Shown here: in pieces, positions 14,940 through 23,145 of the stretch | How positions within the stretch are numbered: the first letter of the stretch is position 1 | Layout: every line of letters begins with the position of its first letter | DNA from: Kocuria flava | GTDB taxonomy: Bacteria > Actinomycetota > Actinomycetes > Actinomycetales > Micrococcaceae | NCBI RefSeq assembly: GCF_001482365.1 | Contig: NZ_CP013254.1 | Location: forward strand, 930,001 to 994,000 | DNA: 64,000 nucleotides | Reading direction: 5' to 3' | Translations under genes and position numbers: made by a program | Notes under the pieces: model-generated | What the model was told of the DNA's origin: nothing | The model's input: only the letters and a program-made list of their open reading frames with translations | Databases searched by the model: none

Positions 14940-16751
14940 ATGACCCAGATCGACGAGACCGGCGTGGCGGCCGGCACGGACACCGCCCGCACCTGGCTGG
15001 CCGCCCTGCAGGACGCCCTCGCCGCGGAGGACGCGGGGGCCGCGGCCGAGCTGTTCGAGGAGGGCGGCTTCTGGCGCGACTTCCTGGCGTTCACCTGGAA
15101 CCTCAAGACCCTCGAGGGCCGCGAGCAGATCCGCCGCATGCTCGCCGAGACCCTGCCCCACGTGCGGCCCACCGGCTGGGAGGTCGAGGGGGAGCCGACG
15201 ACGGCGGACGGCGTCACGGAGTGCTGGCTGCGCTTCGGGACCGCCGCCGGCTCCGGGTGGGGCTACCTGCGCCTGCGCGGCGGGAAGGCGTGGACCCTGC
15301 TCACCACGCTGCAGGACCTGCGCGGGTTCGAGGAGCGGAAGGGCCCGCGCCGGGACCGCGGCGTCGTCCACGAGATCACCCGCGAGCGCACCACCTGGCT
15401 GGAGCGGCGCCGGGCCCGGGAGGAGTCCCTGGGCCGCGACGAGCAGCCGTACTGCCTCGTCGTCGGCGGCGGCCAGGGCGGGATCGGCCTCGCCGCCCGG
15501 CTGGGACGGCTGGGCATCCCCACGATCGTGGTGGACAAGCACGAGAAGGCCGGCGACGCCTGGCGCAACCGCTACAAGTCCCTGCACCTGCACGACCCCG
15601 TCTGGTACGACCACATGCCCTACCTGCCGTTCCCGGACGACTGGCCGGTGTTCCCCGCCAAGGACAAGGTGGCCGACTGGCTGATGCACTACGCCGACAT
15701 CATGGAGCTGAACTACTGGTCGAGGACGGAGTGCCGGTCGGCGCAGTGGGACGAGGCGTCCGGGACGTGGACGGTCGTCGTGGACCGCGACGGCGAGGAG
15801 GTCGTGCTGCACCCCACCCAGCTCGTCTTCGCCCTGGGCGTCTCCGGGTACCCGCGGATCCCCGTGTTCCCCGGCGCCGAGACCTTCCGCGGCGCCCAGC
15901 ACCACTCCTCCGCCCACGCCGGCGGCGACGACTGGGCGGGCAAGCGGGCCGTGGTCATCGGCTCCAACAACTCCGCCCACGACATCTGCGCCGACCTGTG
16001 GGAGCACGGGGCCGAGGTGACCATGGTCCAGCGCTCCTCGACCCACATCTCCCGCAGCGAGTCCCTCATGGACCTCGTCCTCAAGCCCCTCTACTCGGAG
16101 GAGGCCCTCGAGGCGGGCATCACCACGGAGCAGGCGGACATGCTCTTCGCCTCCTGGCCCTACCGGGTCCTGCCGGACGTCCAGCGGCCCGCGTTCGACG
16201 AGATGGCCGAGCGGGACCGGGAGTTCTATGCGGCGCTCGAGGCGGCCGGCTTCGACCTCGACTTCGGGGAGGACGGCTCCGGGCTGTTCCTGAAGTACCT
16301 GCGCCGCGGCTCCGGGTACTACATCGACGTGGGCGCCTCCCAGCTCATCATCGACGGCCGGGTCCGGCTGGCCACCGGGCAGGTCGACCACCTCACGGAG
16401 GACGCGGTGGTCCTCGCCGACGGGACCGAGCTGCCGGCCGACCTCGTCGTGTACGCCACCGGCTACGGGTCCATGAACGAGTGGCTCGCCGACCTGATCT
16501 CCCCGGAGGTCGCCGACCGGGTCGGCAAGTGCTGGGGCTACGGCTCCGACACGACCCGCGACCCCGGCCCGTGGGAGGGCGAGCTGCGGAACATGTGGAA
16601 GCCCACCAACGTGGAGAACCTCTGGATCCACGGCGGGAACCTCCACCAGAGCCGGCACTACTCCAAGTACCTGGCCCTGCAGCTGAAGGCCCGCATGGAG
16701 GGCGTCCCCACCCCGGTCTACGGTCTCGAGGAGTCCCACCACCCCCGGTGA
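14940..16751 (+). CDS. FAD/NAD(P)-dependent monooxygenase with N-terminal SnoaL/NTF2-like domain
   Basis: The 603-residue protein combines an N-terminal NTF2-like domain (residues 15-130) with a class B flavin monooxygenase module. The FAD Rossmann motif VVGGGQGGIGLAARLG lies near residue 175, the WRNRYKSLHLHDP loop near residue 205, an FMO-like FRGAQHHSSAHAGG segment near 315 and the second (NADPH) Rossmann motif VVIGSNNSAHDICADLW near 340. YATGYG near 500 is the usual late FAD motif. It likely oxygenates a small ketone or heteroatom substrate in the cytosol; the substrate is unknown. It is divergent from the GAF regulator and followed by a strong terminator, so it forms its own unit. Confidence 0.85.
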   Translation: MTQIDETGVAAGTDTARTWLAALQDALAAEDAGAAAELFEEGGFWRDFLAFTWNLKTLEGREQIRRMLAETLPHVRPTGWEVEGEPTTADGVTECWLRFGTAAGSGWGYLRLRGGKAWTLLTTLQDLRGFEERKGPRRDRGVVHEITRERTTWLERRRAREESLGRDEQPYCLVVGGGQGGIGLAARLGRLGIPTIVVDKHEKAGDAWRNRYKSLHLHDPVWYDHMPYLPFPDDWPVFPAKDKVADWLMHYADIMELNYWSRTECRSAQWDEASGTWTVVVDRDGEEVVLHPTQLVFALGVSGYPRIPVFPGAETFRGAQHHSSAHAGGDDWAGKRAVVIGSNNSAHDICADLWEHGAEVTMVQRSSTHISRSESLMDLVLKPLYSEEALEAGITTEQADMLFASWPYRVLPDVQRPAFDEMAERDREFYAALEAAGFDLDFGEDGSGLFLKYLRRGSGYYIDVGASQLIIDGRVRLATGQVDHLTEDAVVLADGTELPADLVVYATGYGSMNEWLADLISPEVADRVGKCWGYGSDTTRDPGPWEGELRNMWKPTNVENLWIHGGNLHQSRHYSKYLALQLKARMEGVPTPVYGLEESHHPR

Positions 16752-16769
16752 GTCCCCGCCACGGGGGCG

Positions 16770-16803
16770 GGGCGCCGGGACGGATCGACCCGTCCCGGCG
16801 CCC
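16770..16803. terminator. Bidirectional terminator hairpin
   Basis: Arms GGGCGCCGGGACGG (16770-16783) and its complement (16790-16803) form a perfect 14-bp stem with a 6-base loop between the convergent monooxygenase and acetoin reductase genes. Confidence 0.75.
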
Positions 16804-16822
16804 TGATCCCCCTCCGGCGAGC

Positions 16823-17602
16823 TCAGCGGTAGACGAGCCCGCCGTCGATCAGCGGCGCCTGGCCCGTCATGTAGTCGGCGTCCGGCCCGGCGAGGTAGGA
16901 CACGAAGGCGGCGACGTCCTCGGGCGTCTGGGCGCGGCCCAGCGCGATGCCTCCCACGTACTGCTCATAGGTGGCGCCCTTCTCCGCGCCCGTGAGCTCG
17001 GCGAAGCGCTCGTCGATCTCCACCCACATGTCGGTTCCCACGACCCCGGGGCAGTAGGCGTTCACGGTGATGCCGTGCGGAGCGAGCTCCTTCGCCGCGG
17101 CCTGCGTGAGACCCCGGACGGCGAACTTCGTCGCCGAGTAGACGCCGAGCACGGCGAAGCCCTCGTGCCCGGCGATGGAGGCCGCGTTGATGATCTTGCC
17201 CCTGGTGCCCTGCTCGAGGAACCGGGCGGCCGCGGCCTGGATGCCCCACAGCACGCCGTTGATGTTCACCCGCTCGATCGTCTCCACCTCGTCGGGGGTC
17301 ACCTCCAGGATCGGCTGCACCTGGGCGATGCCCGCGTTGTTGACCATCACGTCGAGACGACCGAGCCTCTCTGCGACCTCCTGGACCGCGGCTCGCACGG
17401 AGTCGCGGTCGGAGACGTCGGCGGTGACGGCACAGGCTCGGCGACCTGTCGCCTCGATCTCGCCCAGGACCTCTCGCGTGAGCTCGTCGCGCAGGTCCAC
17501 CAGCCCGACGTCGAACCCGTCCTGCGCGAGCCTCAGGGCGATGGCCTTCCCGATGCCCCGGCCGGCTCCGGTGACCAGGGCCACCCGTGCTTCTTCCGTC
17601 AT
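16823..17602 (-). CDS. Acetoin/diacetyl reductase (short-chain dehydrogenase)
   Basis: The 259-residue classical SDR has the cofactor motif TGAGRGIG (residues 10-17), NNAG near residue 88, catalytic Ser in INAASIAGHEG and the YSATK active-site motif near residue 155. The blocks VNINGVLWGIQAAAARF, AYCPGVVGTDMWVEID and GGIALGRAQTPEDVAAFVSYL are those I associate with acetoin (diacetyl) reductase/2,3-butanediol dehydrogenase of the BudC type. It would interconvert diacetyl, acetoin and 2,3-butanediol with NAD(H). GGAGGAG lies before the ATG. An AcoR-like regulator nearby and the shared promoter motif agree with an acetoin-type role. Confidence 0.85.
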   Translation of the reverse strand: MTEEARVALVTGAGRGIGKAIALRLAQDGFDVGLVDLRDELTREVLGEIEATGRRACAVTADVSDRDSVRAAVQEVAERLGRLDVMVNNAGIAQVQPILEVTPDEVETIERVNINGVLWGIQAAAARFLEQGTRGKIINAASIAGHEGFAVLGVYSATKFAVRGLTQAAAKELAPHGITVNAYCPGVVGTDMWVEIDERFAELTGAEKGATYEQYVGGIALGRAQTPEDVAAFVSYLAGPDADYMTGQAPLIDGGLVYR

Positions 17603-17669
17603 GATGTCTCCTCCGTGATGCAGTGACCGCTGCACGTTGCGACGGTGCAGGCCCAGGATGGGGTCCGGA

Positions 17670-17688
17670 GGGTTTCCGCGGCGTTGCA
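17670..17688 (-). promoter_or_regulatory. Shared 19-bp motif, copy 2
   Basis: Read on the minus strand this is TGCAACGCCGCGGAAACCC, matching the copy at 14844-14862 in 18 of 19 positions. It lies about 68 bases upstream of the acetoin reductase start and in the same orientation relative to that gene as copy 1 has to the monooxygenase. Confidence 0.6.
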
Positions 17689-17770
17689 CGAGGTGGAGCC
17701 CCTGCCGGTCCGGCGCGCACAGGGAGAGCCTCGTCTCCCAGGCCTCCCCCGAGGTCGGGCCACGGCCTAG

Positions 17771-17786
17771 GGTTGCTGGTGCAACC
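17771..17786. promoter_or_regulatory. Inverted repeat GGTTGC-N4-GCAACC overlapping a -10 element
   Basis: A perfect inverted repeat with 6-bp arms contains TGCAAC, the core of the shared 19-bp motif. It overlaps a TAGGGT -10-like hexamer (17768-17773) facing the zinc-ribbon gene at 17818, so it may be an operator for that gene or for the divergent reductase. Confidence 0.45.
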
Positions 17787-17817
17787 GCATTCCGACGGGC
17801 GTGGAGGAGCACTGGGC

Positions 17818-18384
17818 GTGGGCCGTGAACCGGGAACCTGGCGAGAGCCGGATCGACACACCGCCGTCCCGTTCCCGCGGGCCCTGGAGGAGTGGACCAC
17901 AGCGGCGATCCCGGTCCTCGAGAAGGTCGCCTCACGGTACGGCGGGTACATCACCTACAAGGACCTCGCGGAGCGGCTGTTCGAGGCCACCGGGGTCCGC
18001 ACGCAGATGCGGCTGAGCAACTGGATCGGCAAGCCGCTCGGGGCGGTCCTGTGGTACTGCCGGGAGCGCGACCTGCCCGGGCTGTCCTCCTTGGTCGTGC
18101 ACAGCGGCGACGGAATGGTGGGGGAGGGGTTCAACGAGTTCCTGCGCACGAAGGGGCGTGAGCCCGTCGAGGACCCGGTGAGGCTGGAGTGGGTGGCGGC
18201 CGAGGAACGGCTCAACTGCTACCGCCACTACTGCCCGGACATCCCCGTCGGCGCGCAGCCGATGCTGACCCGCGAACTCGCCGAGAAGCTCGAGCGCAGG
18301 GTTCCCGCGCCGCCGCCTGTGCCCTCCTGTCCCACCTGCGGGATGCAGCTGCCCGTCACCGGGCAGTGCGACTACTGCGCGTGA
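17818..18384 (+). CDS. Uncharacterised 188-aa protein with C-terminal zinc ribbon
   Basis: I do not recognise a family. The N-terminal two thirds has a winged-helix-like run (ITYKDLAERLFEATGVRTQMRL, about residues 50-71) followed by IGKPLGAVLWYCRERDLPGLSSLVVHSGDG, and ends in four cysteines (171, 174, 184, 187; CPTC and CDYC) forming a probable zinc ribbon. This mix of helix-turn-helix and zinc knuckle suggests nucleic-acid contact, which is speculation. GTG was chosen for the GGAGGAG 9-11 bases upstream. It is divergent from the acetoin reductase and converges on the biotin operon. Confidence 0.6.
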   Translation: MGREPGTWREPDRHTAVPFPRALEEWTTAAIPVLEKVASRYGGYITYKDLAERLFEATGVRTQMRLSNWIGKPLGAVLWYCRERDLPGLSSLVVHSGDGMVGEGFNEFLRTKGREPVEDPVRLEWVAAEERLNCYRHYCPDIPVGAQPMLTRELAEKLERRVPAPPPVPSCPTCGMQLPVTGQCDYCA

Positions 18385-18411
18385 CCGACCACGCCCACCG
18401 CGAGCTCGTGG

Positions 18412-19584
18412 TCAGAGGGCGACCTTCTCGAACAGGGCCGCCGTGCCGATGCCCCCGGCGGAGCTGATCATCGCCAGCAGCAGGCTCCCCTCGGGCAGCT
18501 CCCGGGCGCGGGCGAGCAGCCGCACCACCGACACCGCCCCGGAGGCGCCGTAGGCGTGGCCGAGGGCCAGGGCCCCGCCCTCGGCGTTGAGCACCTCCTC
18601 GTCGAGGCCGAGCAGGTCGGTGCAGGCCAGCACCTGCCCGGCGAAGGCCTCGTTGAACTCGGCCGCGGCCAGCGCCCGGACGGGCACGGCCTGCTCGGCG
18701 AGCAGCCGCCGGGCGGCCACGGCGGCGCCCAGGCCGAGCCGGGCCGGGTCCACCCCCACCGTGGCGGCCCCGCGGAAGGCCAGCGCCGTGGCCGTGCCCA
18801 GTTCGCGGGCGGCGGCCGGGTCGGCGACGAGGACCGCGGCCGCGCCGTCGGCGTCCCCGCACGAGTTGCCGGCGGTCACGGTGCCGCCGGCGGCGAAGAC
18901 GGGCGGGAAGCGGGCCAGCAGCGCCGCGTCCAGGCGCGGGCGGGGGCCGTTGTCCGCGGTGACGGCCCCGCGCGGGGTGCGCACCGGCACGAGCTCGCCG
19001 GCGAACGCCCCGGCGGCCGCGGCGGCCAGCGCCCGCCGGTGGCTGCGCAGGGCGAAGGCGTCCTGGCGCTCCCGGCCGATGCCGTGCTCGCGGGCGACCG
19101 TCTCGGCGGCCTCGCCCATGTCCGGGTCGCCCAGGTGCTCCGGGGCGAACTGCGCGCGGCGGTAGAACGCGACGCCGCCGTCCTCCTGCCGCCGTCCGCG
19201 CAGGGGCGCGGTGCTGATGCTCTCGGCGCCGCCGGCGAGGAACGCCCGCCCGGCCCCGGCGCGGGCCAGGTGGCAGGCGAGCACGACCGCGTCGAGGCCG
19301 GACCCGCACTGGCGGTCCACGGTGAGCCCGGGTACGGACTGCGGCAGCCCGGCCTCGAGGGCGGCGAGCCGGGCGGGGTTGCCGCCGGCGCCCACGGCGT
19401 TGCCCACCACGACGTCCGCGACCTGCTCCGGGGCCAGGCCGGTCTCCTCGAGCAGCGCGTCCAGCACCGGGGCCAGGAGCCGGTGGACGGGCACGCCCGC
19501 GAGCGCGGTCCCGGCCCGGGCCAGCGGGGTGCGCCGCCCGAGGAGGAGCAGGGGAGCGCCGGGCTCAGTCGAGGGGACGGGCAC
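18412..19584 (-). CDS. Thiolase family protein (YhfS-like) lacking the second catalytic cysteine
   Basis: The 390-residue protein is a thiolase (acyl-CoA acetyltransferase fold) with nucleophile Cys93 in DRQCGSGLDAV, NEAFAGQVLACTDLL near residue 315 and the glycine loop GGALALGHAYGASGA near 340. In ordinary thiolases the C terminus carries a second catalytic cysteine in a CxGGGxG motif; here the position reads MISSAGGIGT, with serine instead. It may therefore be a thioester-modifying or condensing variant rather than a classical degradative thiolase. It overlaps the ligase gene by 20 bases and is the last gene of the bioY operon, equivalent to yhfS beside bioY in Bacillus. Confidence 0.82.
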   Translation of the reverse strand: MPVPSTEPGAPLLLLGRRTPLARAGTALAGVPVHRLLAPVLDALLEETGLAPEQVADVVVGNAVGAGGNPARLAALEAGLPQSVPGLTVDRQCGSGLDAVVLACHLARAGAGRAFLAGGAESISTAPLRGRRQEDGGVAFYRRAQFAPEHLGDPDMGEAAETVAREHGIGRERQDAFALRSHRRALAAAAAGAFAGELVPVRTPRGAVTADNGPRPRLDAALLARFPPVFAAGGTVTAGNSCGDADGAAAVLVADPAAARELGTATALAFRGAATVGVDPARLGLGAAVAARRLLAEQAVPVRALAAAEFNEAFAGQVLACTDLLGLDEEVLNAEGGALALGHAYGASGAVSVVRLLARARELPEGSLLLAMISSAGGIGTAALFEKVAL

Positions 19585-20974
19585 GGGGGTCTCCTTCCAG
19601 GAGGCGCTCGCGCAGGAGCCGGCGGCTGATCTTGCCTCCGGCGGTCAGGGGCAGCTCGGTGAGCCGGACGTAGCGGTGGGGCAGCTTCGCCGGGGCCAGC
19701 CGCCCGGCGAGCCCGGCGTGCAGGCGGGTGCGGTCGAGGCGGGCCCCGTCGTCGTCGGGGGCGGGCAGGACCCCGGCCACCACGCGCTGGCCCCGGGTGC
19801 GGTCCGGGAGGCCGACGACGACGGCGGCGGCGACCCCCGGCACGGCCGTCAGGGCGGCCTCGACCTCGTGCGGGTAGACGTTGTGCCCGCCGGTGACGAT
19901 CATCTCCGCGGCCCGGCCCAGCACGTGCAGCCGGCCGCCGCGCAGGAACCCCCGGTCACCCACGGTGGTCGTGCCGCCGAGGCGGGCCAGGGCCAGACCG
20001 TCGTCGCCCCACAGGTAGCCGTCGCAGACGAACGGGGAGCGGACGCCGATCGTGCCGGGCCGGCCCTCGGGCACCGGCCGGCCGGCGTCGTCGAGCACGG
20101 CGAGCTCGACCCCGGGGAAGGCCGCGCCCACGCTCGTGTCCCCGGGGTCGAGGGGCTCGCCCGGGTCGTGGCGGCGGGCGGCGACGAAGCCGAGCTCGGC
20201 GGCGCCGTAGTACTCCCAGATCACGGCGCCCGGGGCCCACCGGCGGGCCGCGGCGAGGGTGGCGGGGTCCAGGGGCTGGCCGGCGCACACGACCGCGGTG
20301 AGCCCGCGGGCTCCGGCGCCCACGGCGAGGCCGCGCTCGGCGAGCACCCGCAGCATCGTGGGCACGACGACCAGGCGGGTCGCCCCGCCGCCGGCGATCA
20401 GGGCGTGGGCGGCGGCGACGTCGAAGCGCGGCAGCGTGGTGAACGCGGCCCCGGTCCAGAGGCACTCGGAGAGCGCGTAGAGGTTCAGGCTCGTGCTCAG
20501 CGGCCCCGGGGCCAGCACCCGGTCGTGCGGGCCGAGCTCGAAGCACGCGGCCGAGGCCTCGAAGGAGCGCTGCCAGGAGCCGCGGCTGCGGGCGAAGCCC
20601 TTGGGCGTCGAGGTGGTGCCCGAGGTCAGCCCTACCAGGAAGGTCGAGGCGGGGTCGCCGTCGCGCAGCCGGGCCGGGGCGGGGCCGGCGGGCAGCAGCG
20701 GCGCACACCGGCGCAGCACCGCCGCGGCCTGCTCGGGCGGCCAGGACGGGTCGAGGACCGCGCACGCCCGCTCCTCGGCGACCCCGGCGGCCCAGCGGAC
20801 GGCGAGGTCCGTGCCGTTGGGCCGCCGCAGGATCCCCGTGGGCTCCCCGGAGGCGGCCAGCGCCGCGGCGGCCTCCCGCAGCCCGGCCCAGGTGACGGCC
20901 TCGCCGGCGCAGGCGACGGCCGGGTCCCCGGGACGCTCGGCGGCCCACCGGGCCAGCCGGTCGAGGAAGGGCAC
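19565..20974 (-). CDS. Acyl-CoA/acyl-adenylate ligase (AMP-binding, YhfT-like)
   Basis: This 469-residue adenylate-forming enzyme has the P-loop TSGTTSTPKGFARS near residue 120, YGAAELG near 262 and the hinge/lysine region LTAGGKISRRLLRERL near the end, so it appears complete though shorter than typical long-chain ligases. It would activate a carboxylic acid with ATP and CoA. It follows bioY by 3 bases and overlaps the thiolase. The bioY-ligase-thiolase order parallels Bacillus yhfU-yhfT-yhfS, a group reported as part of the biotin regulon, so a biotin-precursor acid such as pimelate is a reasonable but unproven substrate. Confidence 0.83.
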   Translation of the reverse strand: MPFLDRLARWAAERPGDPAVACAGEAVTWAGLREAAAALAASGEPTGILRRPNGTDLAVRWAAGVAEERACAVLDPSWPPEQAAAVLRRCAPLLPAGPAPARLRDGDPASTFLVGLTSGTTSTPKGFARSRGSWQRSFEASAACFELGPHDRVLAPGPLSTSLNLYALSECLWTGAAFTTLPRFDVAAAHALIAGGGATRLVVVPTMLRVLAERGLAVGAGARGLTAVVCAGQPLDPATLAAARRWAPGAVIWEYYGAAELGFVAARRHDPGEPLDPGDTSVGAAFPGVELAVLDDAGRPVPEGRPGTIGVRSPFVCDGYLWGDDGLALARLGGTTTVGDRGFLRGGRLHVLGRAAEMIVTGGHNVYPHEVEAALTAVPGVAAAVVVGLPDRTRGQRVVAGVLPAPDDDGARLDRTRLHAGLAGRLAPAKLPHRYVRLTELPLTAGGKISRRLLRERLLEGDPRARPLD

Positions 20975-20977
20975 GGG

Positions 20978-21574
20978 CTACCGGGCGGCGGTGCGCACGC
21001 CGCCGAGCAGGCGCCGGTAGCTGCGGTGGACGCTGACCGCCACGAGGCTGGCCACGACCGCCTTGAGCAGGTCGCCCGGGACGAACACGAGCGAGCCCAG
21101 CGCGGAGGTGGACAGCGGCAGGCCGGTGACCACGCTGGTCCACGGGACGCCGAACGCGTAGATGACGACGATCCCGCCGAGGACCGTGCTCAGCAGCATC
21201 GCGAGGAACCGGGCGGTGGACCCGGTGCGCCGCAGCGCCCAGTGCTGCACGAGCAGACCGATGACCAGCGCCGCCGGGATCCAGCCGACCAGGTAGCCGC
21301 CGGTCGGGCCGAGGAACACCCCGAGCCCGCCGCGCCCGCCCGCCAGCAGGGGCAGTCCGGCGAGCACGAGGACCTGGAGGACGACGACGGAGAGCATCCC
21401 CCGCCACGGCCCGAGCAGGGCGCCCGCGAGCATGACGCCGAGGGTCTGGAGGGTGATCGGCACCGGGACGATCCCGACCGTGATCGGCGGGACGAGCCCG
21501 AGGGCGGCGATGAGGGCGGCGAAGACCGCGACGAGCACGGTGTTCTGGGTGGTCTGCGGGTTCTGGGCGGCCAT
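20978..21574 (-). CDS. bioY: Biotin transporter substrate-binding subunit BioY
   Basis: The 198-residue membrane protein has six predicted helices and the BioY hallmarks ITLQTLGVMLAGALLGP (about residues 40-56), GGRGGLGVFLGPTGGYLVGW (80-99) and a basic C terminus. It is the S component of an energy-coupling-factor importer and binds biotin. The ATPase and transmembrane coupling genes lie immediately upstream in the same operon, so the transporter is complete and of the dedicated bioMNY type. The gene has its own start after a 78-base gap from bioN. Confidence 0.92.
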   Translation of the reverse strand: MAAQNPQTTQNTVLVAVFAALIAALGLVPPITVGIVPVPITLQTLGVMLAGALLGPWRGMLSVVVLQVLVLAGLPLLAGGRGGLGVFLGPTGGYLVGWIPAALVIGLLVQHWALRRTGSTARFLAMLLSTVLGGIVVIYAFGVPWTSVVTGLPLSTSALGSLVFVPGDLLKAVVASLVAVSVHRSYRRLLGGVRTAAR

Positions 21575-21652
21575 GACGTCCTTCGGGGCAGGGGTGGGTG
21601 GGGAACGGGCGGGAGACGGTGCGACGGGGCCCGCGGTGGCGGGGCGGCGGGC

Positions 21653-22348
21653 TCAGCCGGGAGGCGGGGCGGGCGCCGTCGTCGTGGACCGCGGTGCGCG
21701 CCCGGGGGCGGGCGCGGAGTCGAAGCAGCGGGCGTCGAGGGCGTCGGAGATCTCCTGGGCGGACTCGAGGGTGCGCACGATCAGGGGCACGAGCACGGCC
21801 ACCGGGCTGTTGTGCAGGCCCCGGGCGAACTGCGCCTCGCGGACCTCGAGGTACTTCGCGCGGATCTCGGGGATGAACCGGATCGTCATCGACAGCGCCA
21901 GGCTCGTCTGGGCCGGGTTGAGCCCGAGGTGGCGGGTGGGCCGCAGCACGCGCTCGAACAGGGCGAGCATCTCGCTGAAGGAGGTGCTCAGGCTGACCGC
22001 GTAGGCGAACAGGCACAGGCTCAGCAGCCGCAGCCCCGACACGGCCGCCGCGACCCACCCGGTGGTCAGCCCCAGGGTGAGCACGACGATCCCGACGATC
22101 AGGACCAGTCCCGCCAGCAGCCGCGCGAGGCGGGGGAGCGGGGTGCGGGTCAGCACCGCCGCCGTGACGGCCAGGACGAACACCGCGGAGAGCACGAACA
22201 GGTCCGCCACGGCATAGATGCCGAGGCTGGCGATGAAGAGGAAGCCGAACTTCGGTCCGGCCGGGATCCGGGCCAGCACGCCGGAGGGAACCCCACCGTG
22301 GGTGCGGGCCGCGCGGTGCCCGGGGCGCGGCGGCCGGGGCGCGCCCAT
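21653..22348 (-). CDS. bioN: ECF transporter transmembrane protein (BioN/EcfT)
   Basis: The 231-residue product is an EcfT-type coupling protein with several N-terminal membrane helices and a C-terminal cytosolic region bearing the coupling motif EAQFARGLHN near residue 185 and the second, degenerate ALDARCFD near 208. These short Ala-Arg-containing helices dock on the ATPases. It starts at an ATG that overlaps the bioM stop (TGATG), so translation is coupled. The last 20 residues are proline- and arginine-rich. Confidence 0.88.
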   Translation of the reverse strand: MGAPRPPRPGHRAARTHGGVPSGVLARIPAGPKFGFLFIASLGIYAVADLFVLSAVFVLAVTAAVLTRTPLPRLARLLAGLVLIVGIVVLTLGLTTGWVAAAVSGLRLLSLCLFAYAVSLSTSFSEMLALFERVLRPTRHLGLNPAQTSLALSMTIRFIPEIRAKYLEVREAQFARGLHNSPVAVLVPLIVRTLESAQEISDALDARCFDSAPAPGRAPRSTTTAPAPPPG

Positions 22349-23103
22349 CAGTCGCTGATCCCGCAGTAGAACGCGAGGGCCTCGTCCGGGGCGCCGTCGA
22401 AGGCGATGCGGCCCTCGTGGACCACCAGCACCCGCTCGTAGCCGCCGATCAGGTCGAGGTCGTGGGTCACCACGACCGCGCGCTGGTCGAGCTCGTCGAT
22501 GGTGGCCTGCAGGCGGCGGCGGTTGCGGCGGTCGAGCATGGTGGTCGGCTCGTCGAAGACGATCGTGGACGGCTCCATCACCAGCACGGAGGCCAGCGCG
22601 ACCAGCTGCTTCTCCCCGCCGGAGAGGGCGTAGGACTCCCGCTCCCGCAGGTGGGCGATGCCCAGGCGCTCGAGCGCGGCGTCCACCCGGGCCGTGAGCT
22701 CGGGCCCGCGCAGGCCCAGGTTCTTCGCCCCGAAGGCGAGGTCCTCGCCGACCTGCGGCATCACGATCTGGTTCTCCGGGTTCTGGAACACGAAGCCGAC
22801 CTCCCGCCGGACCCGCTTGGCGTCCTCGGCGGTGGAGACCCCGCCCACCCGGACCTCGCCGGTGGTGGGCAGCAGCAGACCGTTGAACAGGCGCACCAGC
22901 GTGGACTTGCCCGAGCCGTTGAGCCCGAGCACGGCCACCCGCCGCTCCTCGACCACCAGGTCGATCTCCCGCAGGACGACGACGTCCTCACGGGTCACCG
23001 ACACCCCGGTCAGCTCGATGCCGGAGGCGCCGGCGCGGGGGGTCCCGGGGGCCGTGGGCTGCCCGCGGTGGGACGGGCGCCGCAGCGCATGACGGAGCGA
23101 CAC
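22348..23103 (-). CDS. bioM: ECF transporter ATPase (BioM/EcfA)
   Basis: The 251-residue ABC ATPase has Walker A GLNGSGKST near residue 60, the Q-loop QNPENQIVMPQV, the signature LSGGEKQ near 160, Walker B STIVFDEPTT and the switch histidine VVVTHDLDL. The NPENQ and VGEDLAFG motifs are characteristic of ECF-type ATPases. Only one ATPase gene is present, consistent with a BioM homodimer. The GTG start follows GAGGGAGGAG. It is the first gene of bioM-bioN-bioY-ligase-thiolase. Confidence 0.9.
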   Translation of the reverse strand: MSLRHALRRPSHRGQPTAPGTPRAGASGIELTGVSVTREDVVVLREIDLVVEERRVAVLGLNGSGKSTLVRLFNGLLLPTTGEVRVGGVSTAEDAKRVRREVGFVFQNPENQIVMPQVGEDLAFGAKNLGLRGPELTARVDAALERLGIAHLRERESYALSGGEKQLVALASVLVMEPSTIVFDEPTTMLDRRNRRRLQATIDELDQRAVVVTHDLDLIGGYERVLVVHEGRIAFDGAPDEALAFYCGISD

Positions 23104-23145
23104 GTTCGGCTCCTCCCTCCTCGGCCCGGTCGCGCCCGGGCCGGC

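Noticed and set aside
13709..17626. An open plus-strand frame of about 1300 codons
   Set aside because: It runs antisense or out of phase across the GAF regulator, monooxygenase and reductase, is a low-complexity Arg/Ala/Gly translation and reflects lack of stop codons in very GC-rich DNA.
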